From contig NZ_NSFV01000012.1 of the NCBI RefSeq assembly GCF_002295115.1, forward strand, positions 102,500 through 166,499: 64,000 nt of DNA. The letters are read 5' to 3'. The DNA is from Mesorhizobium sp. WSM4311. Its GTDB lineage: Bacteria > Pseudomonadota > Alphaproteobacteria > Rhizobiales > Rhizobiaceae. The notes beneath the pieces were generated by a model. That model did not search any database. It saw only the letters and a list, made by a program, of their open reading frames with translations, and was not told the origin of the DNA. Positions 55,946-64,000 of this stretch are shown piece by piece; positions within the stretch are counted from its first letter, which is position 1, and every line of letters begins with the position of its first letter. The translations under genes and the position numbers were made by a program.

Positions 55946-57501
55946 CTGGCAGTCTCCGGCGCGTTGAAGGTGGCGGTGTATTCGTCCGCCTCGAAGCTCG
56001 CCTTGTCCTCGACACGGAACTTGAAGGTCTGCGCTGTGCCCTGGATTTGATCCGCCGGCTGGCGCACGAAGACCTTCAGCATTTTCAGGCGGTCGGGTTC
56101 GACCGGAATGGCAAAAGAACGGCCTTCCGGGATGTCGTCGCCGACCACGCTCATCTCGGCGCCCTGCAAGCCTTGAATCGCGACAACGATCGTCCTTGGC
56201 TCGGGGATCATGTTGAGCAGCTTGACGGTGTAGCCGTTGCGGATCGAGCCGTCGGACAGCGTGACAAATTGCGGATTGCGATCATGCAGCACGTTGACTT
56301 CGAGCCGATCGCGCGTCAGCAGCGAATAGAGCAGACCCAGGCCGATCAGCGACCAGATACCCATGTAGACGTAGGTGCGTGGCCGAAAGATCTTGCGGAT
56401 ATGGAAATGCGCCACCTTGTCGGAGAACAGGCCATCAGCGGTCCTGACCTGCGACGGGTTGACTGAACTGGAGCCGCCCGCGGTCGCCAGCATCATGTTG
56501 GCGTTGTAGTCGGACAGTGTCGCATAGGAGATCAGCCCGCGCTCCTTGCCGAGCTTGTCCATGACCCCGTCGCAGGCGTCTATGCACAGCGCGCAGGTGA
56601 TGCATTCCATCTGCTGGCCATCGCGGATGTCGATCCCCATCGGGCAGACCGCGACGCAGGCATTGCAGTCGACGCAGTCACCGACCGGCAGCCCTGCGGC
56701 AAGGACCTTCTTGGCGTGGCGAGAACGCGGTTCGCCGCGCCAGTCATTGTAGGTGACGGTGAGAGAACTTTCGTCGAGCATCGCTGCCTGGATGCGCGGC
56801 CATGGGCACATGTAGGTGCAGACCTGCTCGCGCATCAGACCGCCGAACGTGTAGGTGGTAGCCGTCAGCACGGCGACAGTGATGTAGGCGACGGGTGGCG
56901 CGGTGCCGGTGAAGAGTTCGCCAACCAGCGTCGGCGCATCGGCAAAATAGAAAATCCAGGCGCCGCCGGTCGCCGCACCGATGACCAGCCAGACGGCGTG
57001 CTTCGATAAGCGCAGCATCAGCTTGCGGGCGGTCCAGGGGCCTGCATCGAGTTTCATGCGAGCGTTACGGTCGCCCTCTATCGCACGTTCGACGACGAGG
57101 AACAGATCGACCCACACCGTCTGAGGGCATGCATAGCCGCACCAGGCACGGCCGACAGTCGAGGTGATCAGGAAAAGACCGACGCCCGCCATGACCAGGA
57201 GGCCGGCCACATAGAAGAATTCCTGGGGCCATATCTCGATGAAGAAGAAGTAGAAGCGCCGGTTCGCGAGATCGAGCAGGACTGCCTGGTCCGGGGCAAA
57301 TGGACCGCGAGCCCAAGGCAGCCACGCAGCCAGGTAATAGATGCCAAGTGTGATCGTCATCACCAGCCATTTGAAGCGACGAAAGTTGCCCGAGGCGCGC
57401 TTCGGAAAGATCTTTTGACGCGCGGCATAAAGCGGCTTGCGGGTTTTGGCGGAATTGACAGTTTCTGTTTCGAGCCCTGTCAACTGCGTCTTGTCACGCA
57501 T
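55942..57501 (-). CDS. fixG: FixG/CcoG membrane ferredoxin
   Basis: 519 residues from ATG at 57501 (GGAG seven bases upstream). About five membrane segments, ferredoxin-type clusters C276-C279-C282-C286 (CVDCNACVAVCPMG) and C300-C303-C306-C310 (CITCALCIDAC), other cysteines in AWCGYACPQTVW and YMCPWPRIQ, and a C-terminal Ig-like domain (VKLLNMIPEPRTIVVAIQGL). CcoG reduces copper for delivery to CcoN. First gene of fixGHIS; no Fnr box of its own seen in the 170-bp gap to fixP. Confidence 0.95.
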   Translation of the reverse strand: MRDKTQLTGLETETVNSAKTRKPLYAARQKIFPKRASGNFRRFKWLVMTITLGIYYLAAWLPWARGPFAPDQAVLLDLANRRFYFFFIEIWPQEFFYVAGLLVMAGVGLFLITSTVGRAWCGYACPQTVWVDLFLVVERAIEGDRNARMKLDAGPWTARKLMLRLSKHAVWLVIGAATGGAWIFYFADAPTLVGELFTGTAPPVAYITVAVLTATTYTFGGLMREQVCTYMCPWPRIQAAMLDESSLTVTYNDWRGEPRSRHAKKVLAAGLPVGDCVDCNACVAVCPMGIDIRDGQQMECITCALCIDACDGVMDKLGKERGLISYATLSDYNANMMLATAGGSSSVNPSQVRTADGLFSDKVAHFHIRKIFRPRTYVYMGIWSLIGLGLLYSLLTRDRLEVNVLHDRNPQFVTLSDGSIRNGYTVKLLNMIPEPRTIVVAIQGLQGAEMSVVGDDIPEGRSFAIPVEPDRLKMLKVFVRQPADQIQGTAQTFKFRVEDKASFEADEYTATFNAPETAR

Positions 57502-57601
57502 GTGCAACTCCACTTTCCCAGCCAATGTCAGGGGCACCTGTCGTAAAGCCTCGCCGTAGGATAGCCTTGCCGGGTTGTGCAGATCGCATTAGGGATGGTG
57601 T

Positions 57602-57627
57602 CGAGGCCCGGCTCACGCCGGGCCTCG
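57602..57627. terminator. Strong hairpin between fixP and fixG
   Basis: Perfect 11-bp stem cgaggcccggc / gccgggcctcg with a four-base loop, but no T run on either side. May stabilise or attenuate the fixNOQP message before fixG. Confidence 0.55.
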
Positions 57628-57668
57628 TCCGCTTGGCAGGGGGGACCGAAGAATAGGACCTTCCATTC

Positions 57669-58532
57669 CTATTCTCCGCCGCCAAGCGAATGGACATAAA
57701 CTGCAAGTTCCTTGACCTTGATCTCGCCGAGACGGCCAACCCAGGCCGGCATGACGCCCTGTTTTGGCGCACGGACCTGTGCGGCGATGGCTGTCTCACC
57801 GGATCCATAGAGCCAGATCGCATCGGTCAGGTCGGGGGCGCCGAATTCCCTGTTGCCTTTTGCATTGTCGCCGTGACAGGCCACGCAATTCTCGGCAAAG
57901 ACCTTGGCGCCGGGTTGGATCAGACTTGCATCGCGGACCTTGCCGGAAAGGCTGGCCACGTAGGCGCTGACTTGTGCGATCTGGTCGGCGGTAATGATGT
58001 CGCCGAAGGCCGGCATTTCCGACAGGCGCGTGTCCGGATCGGATGCGAAGCGGATGCCGTGCGTAATCGTCTGCTGGATCTGCTCGGCCTTGCCGCCCCA
58101 CAGCCAGTCGTCGTCGTTGAGATTGGGAAAGCCCTTGGAACCCTGGGCGCCGGAGCCATGACATTGTACGCAATTGACCTTGAAAGCGGCGCCACCGGCG
58201 GCGATTGCGAATTCGCGCAGGCCGTCGTCCGCGGCGATTTCCGAGACGCTCTTGGACTCCACCGCCGAGATATATTTGCCCTTGGCGGCCTCAGCCGCGG
58301 TCAGCTCGTTCCTGACCTCGTTGCGGCTGGAATAGCCGAGCACACCCGTTGTCGCCGAGTGCAACAGAGGCCATGCTGGATAGGCAATGGTGTAGCCTAT
58401 CGCCCAGACAATGGTGACGTAAAAAGTGATAACCCACCATCTGGGAAGCGGGTTGTTCAGCTCCCGGATACCATCCCATTCGTGGCCGGTGGTCGAGACG
58501 CCAGAGATTTCATCGATATGCTCGTCGCTCAT
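57669..58532 (-). CDS. fixP: Cbb3 oxidase diheme cytochrome c subunit FixP/CcoP
   Basis: 287 residues from ATG at 58532 (GAGGA upstream), 2 bp after fixQ. One membrane helix (VITFYVTIVWAIGYTIAYPA), then two cytochrome c domains with CVQCH and CVACH and the axial Met regions SEMPAFGD and GVMPAWVGRLG. Transfers electrons from cytochrome c to FixO and FixN. Part of fixNOQP. Confidence 0.96.
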   Translation of the reverse strand: MSDEHIDEISGVSTTGHEWDGIRELNNPLPRWWVITFYVTIVWAIGYTIAYPAWPLLHSATTGVLGYSSRNEVRNELTAAEAAKGKYISAVESKSVSEIAADDGLREFAIAAGGAAFKVNCVQCHGSGAQGSKGFPNLNDDDWLWGGKAEQIQQTITHGIRFASDPDTRLSEMPAFGDIITADQIAQVSAYVASLSGKVRDASLIQPGAKVFAENCVACHGDNAKGNREFGAPDLTDAIWLYGSGETAIAAQVRAPKQGVMPAWVGRLGEIKVKELAVYVHSLGGGE

Positions 58533-58534
58533 GA

Positions 58535-58684
58535 TCACTCGTCCTCGAGCGGAATGCGGGCCGCTTCGTCGGCCAGCCTTCGGCTGCCGGGGCGTAGGGC
58601 AAAGGCGATGCACCCCACGAAGAACAGCGCCATCGCAACCAGGCCCCAGCTGTCGGCAAACGCCCGCATCAAATTGTAGGTCAT
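58535..58684 (-). CDS. fixQ: Cbb3 oxidase small subunit FixQ/CcoQ
   Basis: 49 residues; too short to be found by simple length cut-offs. Begins MTYNLMRAFADSWGLVAMAL, one membrane helix ending FVGCIAFALRPGSRR and an acidic tail ARIPLEDE. This is the usual CcoQ pattern, which stabilises the complex. It lies between fixO (11 bp) and fixP (2 bp). Confidence 0.93.
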   Translation of the reverse strand: MTYNLMRAFADSWGLVAMALFFVGCIAFALRPGSRRLADEAARIPLEDE

Positions 58685-58695
58685 CAGCGTTCTCC

Positions 58696-59427
58696 TCAGC
58701 GGTAGCCGGCGGCTTCGTCGTAATTTTTGAAGTCGACCAGTGTGCCAAGCATCTGCAGGTAGGCGAGCAGGGCATCCATTTCGGTGACCTGTTGCGGGTT
58801 GCCGTCGAAGTCGCCGATCTTGGCTTTTGGGTAACGCGCCTCAAGGCCTGATGTGTCGGCATTGGGATCGGCCTGCGCCGCCAGATCCGCATTGGCGTGG
58901 GCGATCATGTCATCGGTGTAAGGGACGGCTACAAGCCTGTTGGCGACCAGATGCGTCGAGAAATCCTTCACGTCGATCGGCGTGTCTTTCAGGAACCCAT
59001 AGCTCGGCATGATCGATTCCGGCACCACCGAGCGCGGGTCGGTAAGATGCGCGACATGCCATGCATTCGAGTAGCGGTCGCCAACTCTGGCGAGATCCGG
59101 CCCGGTGCGCTTCGATCCCCACTGGAAGGGGTGATCGTACATGGACTCGGCAGCCAGGCTGTAGTGGCCATAGCGCTCAACTTCGTCGCGGAACGGCCTG
59201 ATCATCTGGCTATGACAGAGGTAGCAGCCCTCGCGCATATAGATGTTGCGCCCGACAAGTTCGAGCGGCGAATAGGGGCGCATGCCTTCCACCTTCTCGA
59301 TCGTGTTGTCGAGATAGAAGAGAGGCGCGATCTCGACGATGCCGCCGACCGTCACCACGAGCAGCGAGCCAACGAGAAGAAGCGTGGCGTTCTTCTCGAT
59401 GATTGCGTGTTTGTCCATCAAGCCCAT
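58696..59427 (-). CDS. fixO: Cbb3 oxidase monoheme subunit FixO/CcoO
   Basis: 243 residues from ATG at 59427, whose A and T overlap the fixN stop (TAATG); the much longer frame is a shadow of fixN. N-terminal membrane helix (LLLVGSLLVVTVGGIVEIAP), heme c site EGCYLCHSQM, ligand Met in SIMPSYGFL. Accepts electrons from FixP and passes them to FixN. Length is standard. Confidence 0.96.
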   Translation of the reverse strand: MGLMDKHAIIEKNATLLLVGSLLVVTVGGIVEIAPLFYLDNTIEKVEGMRPYSPLELVGRNIYMREGCYLCHSQMIRPFRDEVERYGHYSLAAESMYDHPFQWGSKRTGPDLARVGDRYSNAWHVAHLTDPRSVVPESIMPSYGFLKDTPIDVKDFSTHLVANRLVAVPYTDDMIAHANADLAAQADPNADTSGLEARYPKAKIGDFDGNPQQVTEMDALLAYLQMLGTLVDFKNYDEAAGYR

Positions 59428-61046
59428 TACCTGGCTCCTGATCGCGCAGGTCGGATGGCGACGGGGCTCGGCATCGGCTCCTCCTCGCGCTGGTGGCCGA
59501 GGATGGTCCTGGTGATGTTCCAGGCCATGATCAGGGCGCCGGAGAGGTACATGGCGCCGCCGATGGCGCGCAGGACATAGTAGGGGTGCATGGCGGCGAC
59601 GGTTTCGGCGAAGGAGTAGACCAGGAAGCCCTGCTCGCCATATTCGCGCCACATCAGGCCCTGCATGATGCCGGACACCCACATCACCGCGGCGTAGACG
59701 ACGATCCCGAGTGTCGCCAGCCAGAAGTGCCAGGTGACGAGCCTCAGCGAGTAGAGCCGTTGACGGTTCCAGAGCTTCGGGACCATGTAGTAGATCGCGC
59801 CGAACGAGATCATGCCGACCCAGCCGAGCGCACCCGAATGGACGTGCCCGATGGTCCAGTCGGTATAATGCGACAGCGAATTGACCGCCCGGATCGCCAT
59901 GATGGGGCCTTCGAAGGTCGACATGCCATAGAAGGCGACGGCCATCACCATCATGCGGATGATCGGATCGGTGCGCAGCTTGTCCCAGGCGCCGGACAGC
60001 GTCATCAGGCCGTTGATCATGCCGCCCCAGGACGGCATCCACAGCATGATCGAGAACACCATGCCGAGCGTCTGCGCCCAATCGGGCAAGGCGGTGTAGT
60101 GCAGGTGATGCGGCCCGGCCCAGATGTAGAGAAAGATGATAGCCCAGAAATGGACGATCGACAGCCGGTACGAATAGACTGGCCGGTTCGCCTGCTTGGG
60201 CACGAAATAATACATCATGCCGAGGAAGCCGGCGGTGAGAAAGAAGCCGACCGCGTTGTGGCCGTACCACCATTGCGTCAAGGCGTCCTGGACCCCTGAA
60301 AAGGCGGAGTAGCTCTTGGAGCCCGGGAACGAGACTGGTATGGACAGGTTGTTGACCACATGCAGCATCGCGATGGTCACGATGAACGACAGGTAGAACC
60401 AGTTGGCCACGTAGATATGCGGTTCCTTGCGCTTCAGGATCGTGCCAAGGAACAGAATGAGGTAGGCGACCCAGACGATGGTCAGCCAGACATCCACATA
60501 CCATTCGGGTTCGGCGTACTCGCGGCCCTCGGTGATGCCGAGCAGGTAGCCGGTCGCGGCCATGACGATGAACAGCTGGTAGCCCCAGAAGACGAACCAG
60601 GCGAGATCACGGCCGAAGAGGCGCGCGCGGCAGGTGCGCTGCACGACATACAGAGACGTGCAAAGCAGCGCGTTGCCGCCGAAGGCGAAAACGACACCGG
60701 ATGTGTGCAACGGCCGCAAACGACCGAAATTGAACCAGGGCTGGATGTTGAGATCGGGGTAGGCGAGCTGCAGCGCGATCACCACGCCGACCAGCATGCC
60801 GACGACACCCCAGAACACGGTGGCGATCGCGCCGTAGCGGATCGGACCATCCATGTAAGCGGATGGGTCAATCGGAGCTGCTGGCCTGAACTCCGTGTTG
60901 CGCAACAGGATCGCAGTGAAACCAGCCACTGCGAAGAACAACACCCACATGTGTCGGCGGAAAGGTTCATCCACGCCGAAGCCGGCGGCCACCAGGGCCG
61001 CAAAAGCGAACACGCTTAGAAGGACGATCTCTGTGCCGAATTTCAT
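59427..61046 (-). CDS. fixN: Cbb3 oxidase catalytic subunit FixN/CcoN
   Basis: 539 residues, about twelve to fourteen membrane segments. Heme-copper oxidase motifs: RPLHTSGVVFAFGGNALLCT, HVVNNLSIPVSFPGSKSY, GHNAVGFFLTAGFLGMMYYF, AGPHHLHYTALPDWAQTLGM with the CuB histidines, WTIGHVHSGALGWVGMISFG and the cbb3-typical crosslinked Tyr region. Catalytic oxygen reduction with high affinity in microaerobic conditions and in nodules. First gene of fixNOQP, with an Fnr/FixK box about 80 bp upstream. Some rhizobia have two copies; whether another is present is not visible. Confidence 0.97.
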   Translation of the reverse strand: MKFGTEIVLLSVFAFAALVAAGFGVDEPFRRHMWVLFFAVAGFTAILLRNTEFRPAAPIDPSAYMDGPIRYGAIATVFWGVVGMLVGVVIALQLAYPDLNIQPWFNFGRLRPLHTSGVVFAFGGNALLCTSLYVVQRTCRARLFGRDLAWFVFWGYQLFIVMAATGYLLGITEGREYAEPEWYVDVWLTIVWVAYLILFLGTILKRKEPHIYVANWFYLSFIVTIAMLHVVNNLSIPVSFPGSKSYSAFSGVQDALTQWWYGHNAVGFFLTAGFLGMMYYFVPKQANRPVYSYRLSIVHFWAIIFLYIWAGPHHLHYTALPDWAQTLGMVFSIMLWMPSWGGMINGLMTLSGAWDKLRTDPIIRMMVMAVAFYGMSTFEGPIMAIRAVNSLSHYTDWTIGHVHSGALGWVGMISFGAIYYMVPKLWNRQRLYSLRLVTWHFWLATLGIVVYAAVMWVSGIMQGLMWREYGEQGFLVYSFAETVAAMHPYYVLRAIGGAMYLSGALIMAWNITRTILGHQREEEPMPSPVAIRPARSGAR

Positions 61047-61120
61047 TGCAGATCCCGATCTCGAATCTGGTGGATGCCAAATCCGCAGCGCACTAATCGC
61101 GCAGCCGCCGCCCCCTCGCC

Positions 61121-61134
61121 CTGATCTATGTCAG
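61121..61134 (-). promoter_or_regulatory. Fnr/FixK-type box upstream of fixN
   Basis: ctgac-N4-atcag on the minus strand; 8 of 10 bases match TTGAT-N4-ATCAA allowing C at position five. Centre is 81.5 bp from the fixN ATG, so a site at -41.5 would give a leader of about 40 bases. Confidence 0.75.
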
Positions 61135-61172
61135 GCCGCACGATTTTGTGCGGCGCAATCAGCAGGTGGCGA

Positions 61173-61457
61173 ATGAACGAGGAACGCAGCGCGGGCTCAC
61201 TCCCTCATGGAAGGCGTTCCCTGGGTTGGGCGGGCGCAGACGCGATCGCTGAGGCGAAAGCTGAGGCTCTGCGCGCGTTGGATGCTATTGCCGATGCCCT
61301 GCCAAACGTTGTTCGGATCCCATTGGAAACGAACGCGATCGTTCCGCCGAGCCGTGGCAGATTAAGGACCATGCTTCGCCGGTATGTGCCGAAACACACC
61401 TGGCGATTGGTCACGTTCCTATCAAAGCCCGAAAGCTGTTTGTCTCGACAACCGTGA
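61173..61457 (+). CDS. Possible small hypothetical protein divergent from fixN
   Basis: 94 codons from an ATG with GGTGG just upstream. The peptide contains AEAKAEALRALDAIADALPN and RLRTMLRRYVPKHTWRLVTF, helical and basic, no recognised domain. It lies on the other side of the Fnr box from fixN and would end 84 bp before the fnrN stop. Codon pattern is not decisive; it could be a chance frame. Confidence 0.3.
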   Translation: MNEERSAGSLPHGRRSLGWAGADAIAEAKAEALRALDAIADALPNVVRIPLETNAIVPPSRGRLRTMLRRYVPKHTWRLVTFLSKPESCLSRQP

Positions 61458-61540
61458 CGCCGCTTCGTCGAAGGCGCGGCGACATCGCATTAAAAGGCAA
61501 ACACGGCCCGCCCCGGAGTCATGCGACATGGCCTCGCCGC

Positions 61541-62284
61541 TTAGGGCCGCTCGCGTCCGCCGCCACAGCGCTTCTCCAGACGGCTTATGCTGTCCACCGT
61601 CACATGGCGTGCGTTCTCAATCCGAATCACCCCGTCAGCCCGCAATCGCGTCAGTTGGCGGCTCACGGTCTCGCTGGTGATTCCAAGGAAATCAGACATT
61701 TCGGCACGCGTCAGCGGCAGATCGAAGGAGGCCGACCCGGAAGCCGCATCGAGACTGGAATCGATATTCCGGGCCATCATGAGGAGAAAAGTCGCCACCT
61801 TTTCCGGAGCTGTCTTGCGCCCCAGCGTCACCATCCACTCGCGCGCCTCATCGAGTTCATTCAGCGTCTGTTTGAGCAGGCGATGCTCGAATTCCCGTGA
61901 CGCCTTCATCATCCGTTCGACGGCCGCTCGCGGAAACGAACACAGCGTGACTGCTGTTGCCGCTTCCGCATTGATCGAGCTTTCCTCCTTGAAAGGACGT
62001 CCCAGAAAATCCGGTGCAAACTGGAGACCGACGATCTGCTGGCGCCCATCCGACAGGCTCTTTGATAGCTTTACCACGCCTGAAAGCACGTTGGAGTAGC
62101 TGTCGACGTTCTGTGCCTCGCCGGTCAACTCCATTCCTGACTCGATCCGGCGACGCGAGCAAGTCTTGGCGAGCCCAACCAAATTGTCTGGATCGAGCGC
62201 ACCGCAGACACCGCGACGCCGTGCCTCGCAAGGGAAGCAAAGAACAGGAATGCCGGAACTATGAATGTCTTGCCGAAAGGTCAT
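61541..62284 (-). CDS. fnrN: FnrN-type oxygen-sensing transcriptional regulator
   Basis: 247 residues, Crp/Fnr family. Cysteines for a 4Fe-4S cluster: C16, C19 and C27 (VLCFPCEARRRGVCGAL) plus C115 (VTLCSFPR), spacing as in FnrN and unlike FixK, which lacks the cluster. Effector domain with FSxLxSG-like YSNVLSGVVKLSKSLSDGRQ, and HTH with EMSDFLGITSETVSRQLTRL (E-x-x-S-R type recognising TTGAT). Activates fixN and hemN under low oxygen. A box at 62369 lies upstream and may be shared with hemN. Confidence 0.93.
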   Translation of the reverse strand: MTFRQDIHSSGIPVLCFPCEARRRGVCGALDPDNLVGLAKTCSRRRIESGMELTGEAQNVDSYSNVLSGVVKLSKSLSDGRQQIVGLQFAPDFLGRPFKEESSINAEAATAVTLCSFPRAAVERMMKASREFEHRLLKQTLNELDEAREWMVTLGRKTAPEKVATFLLMMARNIDSSLDAASGSASFDLPLTRAEMSDFLGITSETVSRQLTRLRADGVIRIENARHVTVDSISRLEKRCGGGRERP

Positions 62285-62368
62285 GCGTTCGCCTTACCCG
62301 ATCCTAACTGCCGGCAGGATACCCATCCAGGGTAGAGAAATCCTGCGGCGGTTTGTCCATGAGCGCGG

Positions 62369-62382
62369 CTGATCGAGATCAG
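62369..62382. promoter_or_regulatory. Fnr box between fnrN and hemN
   Basis: ctgat-N4-atcag, perfect palindrome with 8 of 10 consensus bases. Centre is 61.5 bp before hemN and 91.5 bp before fnrN, so it can sit at -41.5 for either of two divergent transcripts. Confidence 0.78.
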
Positions 62383-62436
62383 GGTCTGCTTCAGCGATGC
62401 GTGCAGTGTTCCGGCGGGCAACACGGTGAACGCGAG

Positions 62437-63786
62437 ATGCAATCGGAAATAGCTGTCAAACTCAGCGAGAACGTCCCACGCTACACCAGCTATCCGACGG
62501 CGCCGCATTTCCATTCGGGGATCGATGCTGCCATTTACCGTGGCTGGTTGGAGACGCTGGAAAGCGGCGACGAAATCTCGCTGTACCTGCACATTCCTTA
62601 CTGCGACAAGCTCTGCTGGTTCTGCGCCTGCCACACCAAGCAGACGCACCAATATGAGCCGGTGGCCGCTTATCTGCGCTCGCTGAATGCCGAAATCGTC
62701 ACGATTGCCGGTCTGGTGAGCGGCAAGGCACATGTCCGTGCAATCCACTTCGGTGGCGGTTCGCCAACTATTCTGAGGCCCGATGATATGGTTGCTCTTG
62801 GAGCGGCCTTGCGGGACAGCTTCGACCTTCTCCCGGATGCTACGGTCAGCATCGAAATCGAAACCAACGACATGGACAAGGCGCGCCTTGATGCACTTGC
62901 TCAAATCGGCGTAACGCGGGCGAGCCTCGGCGTGCAGGATTTCGATCCGCAAGTGCAAAAAGCAATTAATCGTGAGCAGAGTTTTTTGCAGACCAAGGCA
63001 GTCGTCGACGGGGTTCGTTCGCGGGGCGTCGAATCGGTCAATCTGGACCTGCTCTACGGGCTCCCGAATCAGACACGCGAGACGATCTGTTCCACGGTGG
63101 CGCAGGCACTGACCTTGGAGCCAGACCGGATGGCCCTGTTCGGCTACGCACATGTGCCCTGGTTCAAGAAGCATCAGACGATGATCGACGAGGCATGGCT
63201 GCCGAGTCCCACTGAGCGTTTCGCCCAATCTCAACTCGCGGCGCGGGCAATTGTCGCCAAGGGATATGAGGCAATAGGACTCGATCATTTCGCGAAGCCC
63301 GACGATGCGCTGGCCATAGCGGCCCGCGCAGGGGTTTTGCATCGCAATTTTCAGGGCTACACTGAGGATCGCTGCCCGACACTGATCGGACTTGGCCCTT
63401 CGTCCATCGGTCGTTTTCGCCAAGGCTACGTGCAGAACATGGCTTCGACTGCCGGGTACGGGCGCATGGTTGCGGATGGCGGGTTGGCTGCCGTCCGCGG
63501 CGTTGCCCTTTCCGACGACGATCGCGTCCGTGGCTGGATCATCGAGCGGCTGATGTGTGATTTTGCCTTCTCGGCAGTCGACCTGGTGGAGCGGTTCGGC
63601 AAAGCCGGCGAGCAGCTCCTTCATCGCTCGAGGTCCATCGCACTCCACGATCCTGCCCGAGCGCTTGAATTCGATGGTGACAGTTTCCTCGTACGGACTG
63701 AAAGTCGCCCCTTCATTCGAACCATCGCGGCCAAGTTCGATACATATTTCAAAGGGGGAACGGCGAGGCACTCGGTGGCGGTCTGA
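62437..63786 (+). CDS. hemN: Oxygen-independent coproporphyrinogen III dehydrogenase
   Basis: 449 residues from ATG at 62437; the frame start at 62353 lies before the Fnr box. Radical SAM enzyme: PRYTSYPTAPHFH, C56-x3-C60-x2-C63 (PYCDKLCWFCACH), FGGGSPTILRPDDM, and ASLGVQDFDPQVQKAINREQ. Forms protoporphyrinogen IX without oxygen; needed for heme when HemF cannot work, including heme for the cbb3 oxidase. Regulated by Fnr from the upstream box (inference). Confidence 0.95.
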   Translation: MQSEIAVKLSENVPRYTSYPTAPHFHSGIDAAIYRGWLETLESGDEISLYLHIPYCDKLCWFCACHTKQTHQYEPVAAYLRSLNAEIVTIAGLVSGKAHVRAIHFGGGSPTILRPDDMVALGAALRDSFDLLPDATVSIEIETNDMDKARLDALAQIGVTRASLGVQDFDPQVQKAINREQSFLQTKAVVDGVRSRGVESVNLDLLYGLPNQTRETICSTVAQALTLEPDRMALFGYAHVPWFKKHQTMIDEAWLPSPTERFAQSQLAARAIVAKGYEAIGLDHFAKPDDALAIAARAGVLHRNFQGYTEDRCPTLIGLGPSSIGRFRQGYVQNMASTAGYGRMVADGGLAAVRGVALSDDDRVRGWIIERLMCDFAFSAVDLVERFGKAGEQLLHRSRSIALHDPARALEFDGDSFLVRTESRPFIRTIAAKFDTYFKGGTARHSVAV

Positions 63787-63896
63787 GCAAAGCACAGTGC
63801 GCTCGCCGTTTGGTCGATCGGCGAACCAGCTGCGTTCGTTTTGACCGCTCATAGGCGACTACCGCATCAAATCGTCGACCGTGAACAATCCGAGCC

Positions 63897-64000
63897 CTAA
63901 GCGGCGACCGGCTTCGGCCGGATTTGAAGCAGGGCAATCAAGAGCGACAAAAACCCCTTCAGCCACCTGAGCAGGAGGGAGAAGTTGTAGCCGGCGGCGG
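63897..64000 (-). mobile_element. 3' end of an IS5-like transposase gene
   Basis: Minus-strand frame entering from the right edge and ending in TAG at 63897. The last 34 codons read GYNFSLLLRWLKGFLSLLIA then LLQIRPKPVAA, matching the typical C-terminus of IS5-group transposases (AAxGYNF...LLxWLxxxL). Only the tail is in the window, so the family call is moderate and the terminal inverted repeat is not identified. Confidence 0.6.

Noticed and set aside
58696..60504. 602-codon frame as a longer FixO
   Set aside because: Only the last 243 codons match FixO; the rest is fixN in another phase, and the ATG at 59427 overlaps the fixN stop in a typical coupling.
45236..64000. Right attachment site (copy of the tRNA-Ser 3' end)
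   Set aside because: I looked for the gttcgaatccctccctctcc word to the right of the integrase and found no second copy in the window.

Overview
The window looks like a piece of an alphaproteobacterial, rhizobial chromosome, most like Mesorhizobium (inference). Grounds: high-GC coding DNA with long antisense shadow frames; gene order of the Rhizobiales core (rplU-rpmA-obgE-proB-proA-nadD, then rsfS-rlmH-envC-ctpA-polysaccharide deacetylase-rppH); L21 with a C-terminal helix-hairpin-helix extension; palindromic intergenic elements of the rhizobial RIME type; and a full fixNOQP-fixGHIS set with an Fnr-type regulator and oxygen-independent hemN. No nod or nif gene is present.

Layout. 1-3900: end of msrB, a two-gene hypothetical operon, an L-2-haloacid dehalogenase, an AraC regulator and gapR. 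3908-7366: pyruvate carboxylase. 7660-14076: branched-chain amino acid ABC transporter (livK, a small DUF6867-like membrane gene, livF, livG, livM, livH); LivG carries an unusual C-terminal extension. 14413-18456: a trans-4-hydroxy-L-proline catabolic cluster (epimerase, D-hydroxyproline dehydrogenase, pyrroline-hydroxycarboxylate deaminase) facing a GntR regulator across two palindromic operators. 18465-22733: two tandem paralogous secreted proteins, mmsA with a divergent LysR gene, and a secreted hypothetical protein. 22923-25516: a lipoprotein phospholipase A2-like / phospholipase D-like pair. 25533-29338: dadA, two Rnk-type GreA-C genes and alr (D/L-alanine metabolism). 29380-44729: the housekeeping block for RNA decay, envelope, NAD, proline, ribosome and GTPase functions, interrupted by MscS, MFS and endonuclease/phosphatase genes.

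45146 onward: tRNA-Ser(CGA) followed at once by a tyrosine recombinase, which marks the left edge of an integrated element. Behind it lie short unrecognised genes, stretches without convincing genes, a GGDEF-EAL protein, a UbiM-type ubiquinone hydroxylase, a small stand-alone caspase/CHAT-like protein, a diverged duplicated block and a 7-bp tandem repeat. From 53011 to 63786 is the microaerobic respiration cluster: fixS, fixI, fixH, fixG, fixP, fixQ, fixO, fixN, fnrN and hemN. Two Fnr/FixK-type boxes lie upstream of fixN and between fnrN and hemN. The right edge cuts the 3' end of an IS5-like transposase gene. Whether the fix cluster belongs to the element that starts at tRNA-Ser cannot be decided here, because no right attachment site is visible.

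How the parts work together: the fix genes build and mature a cbb3 oxidase (FixNOP complex, FixQ small subunit, FixI copper import, FixG/FixH/FixS assembly) under an Fe-S Fnr sensor that probably also drives hemN for anaerobic heme supply. The liv, hydroxyproline and dad/alr genes give amino acid uptake and degradation, and pyruvate carboxylase gives anaplerosis, consistent with a soil or plant-associated heterotroph.
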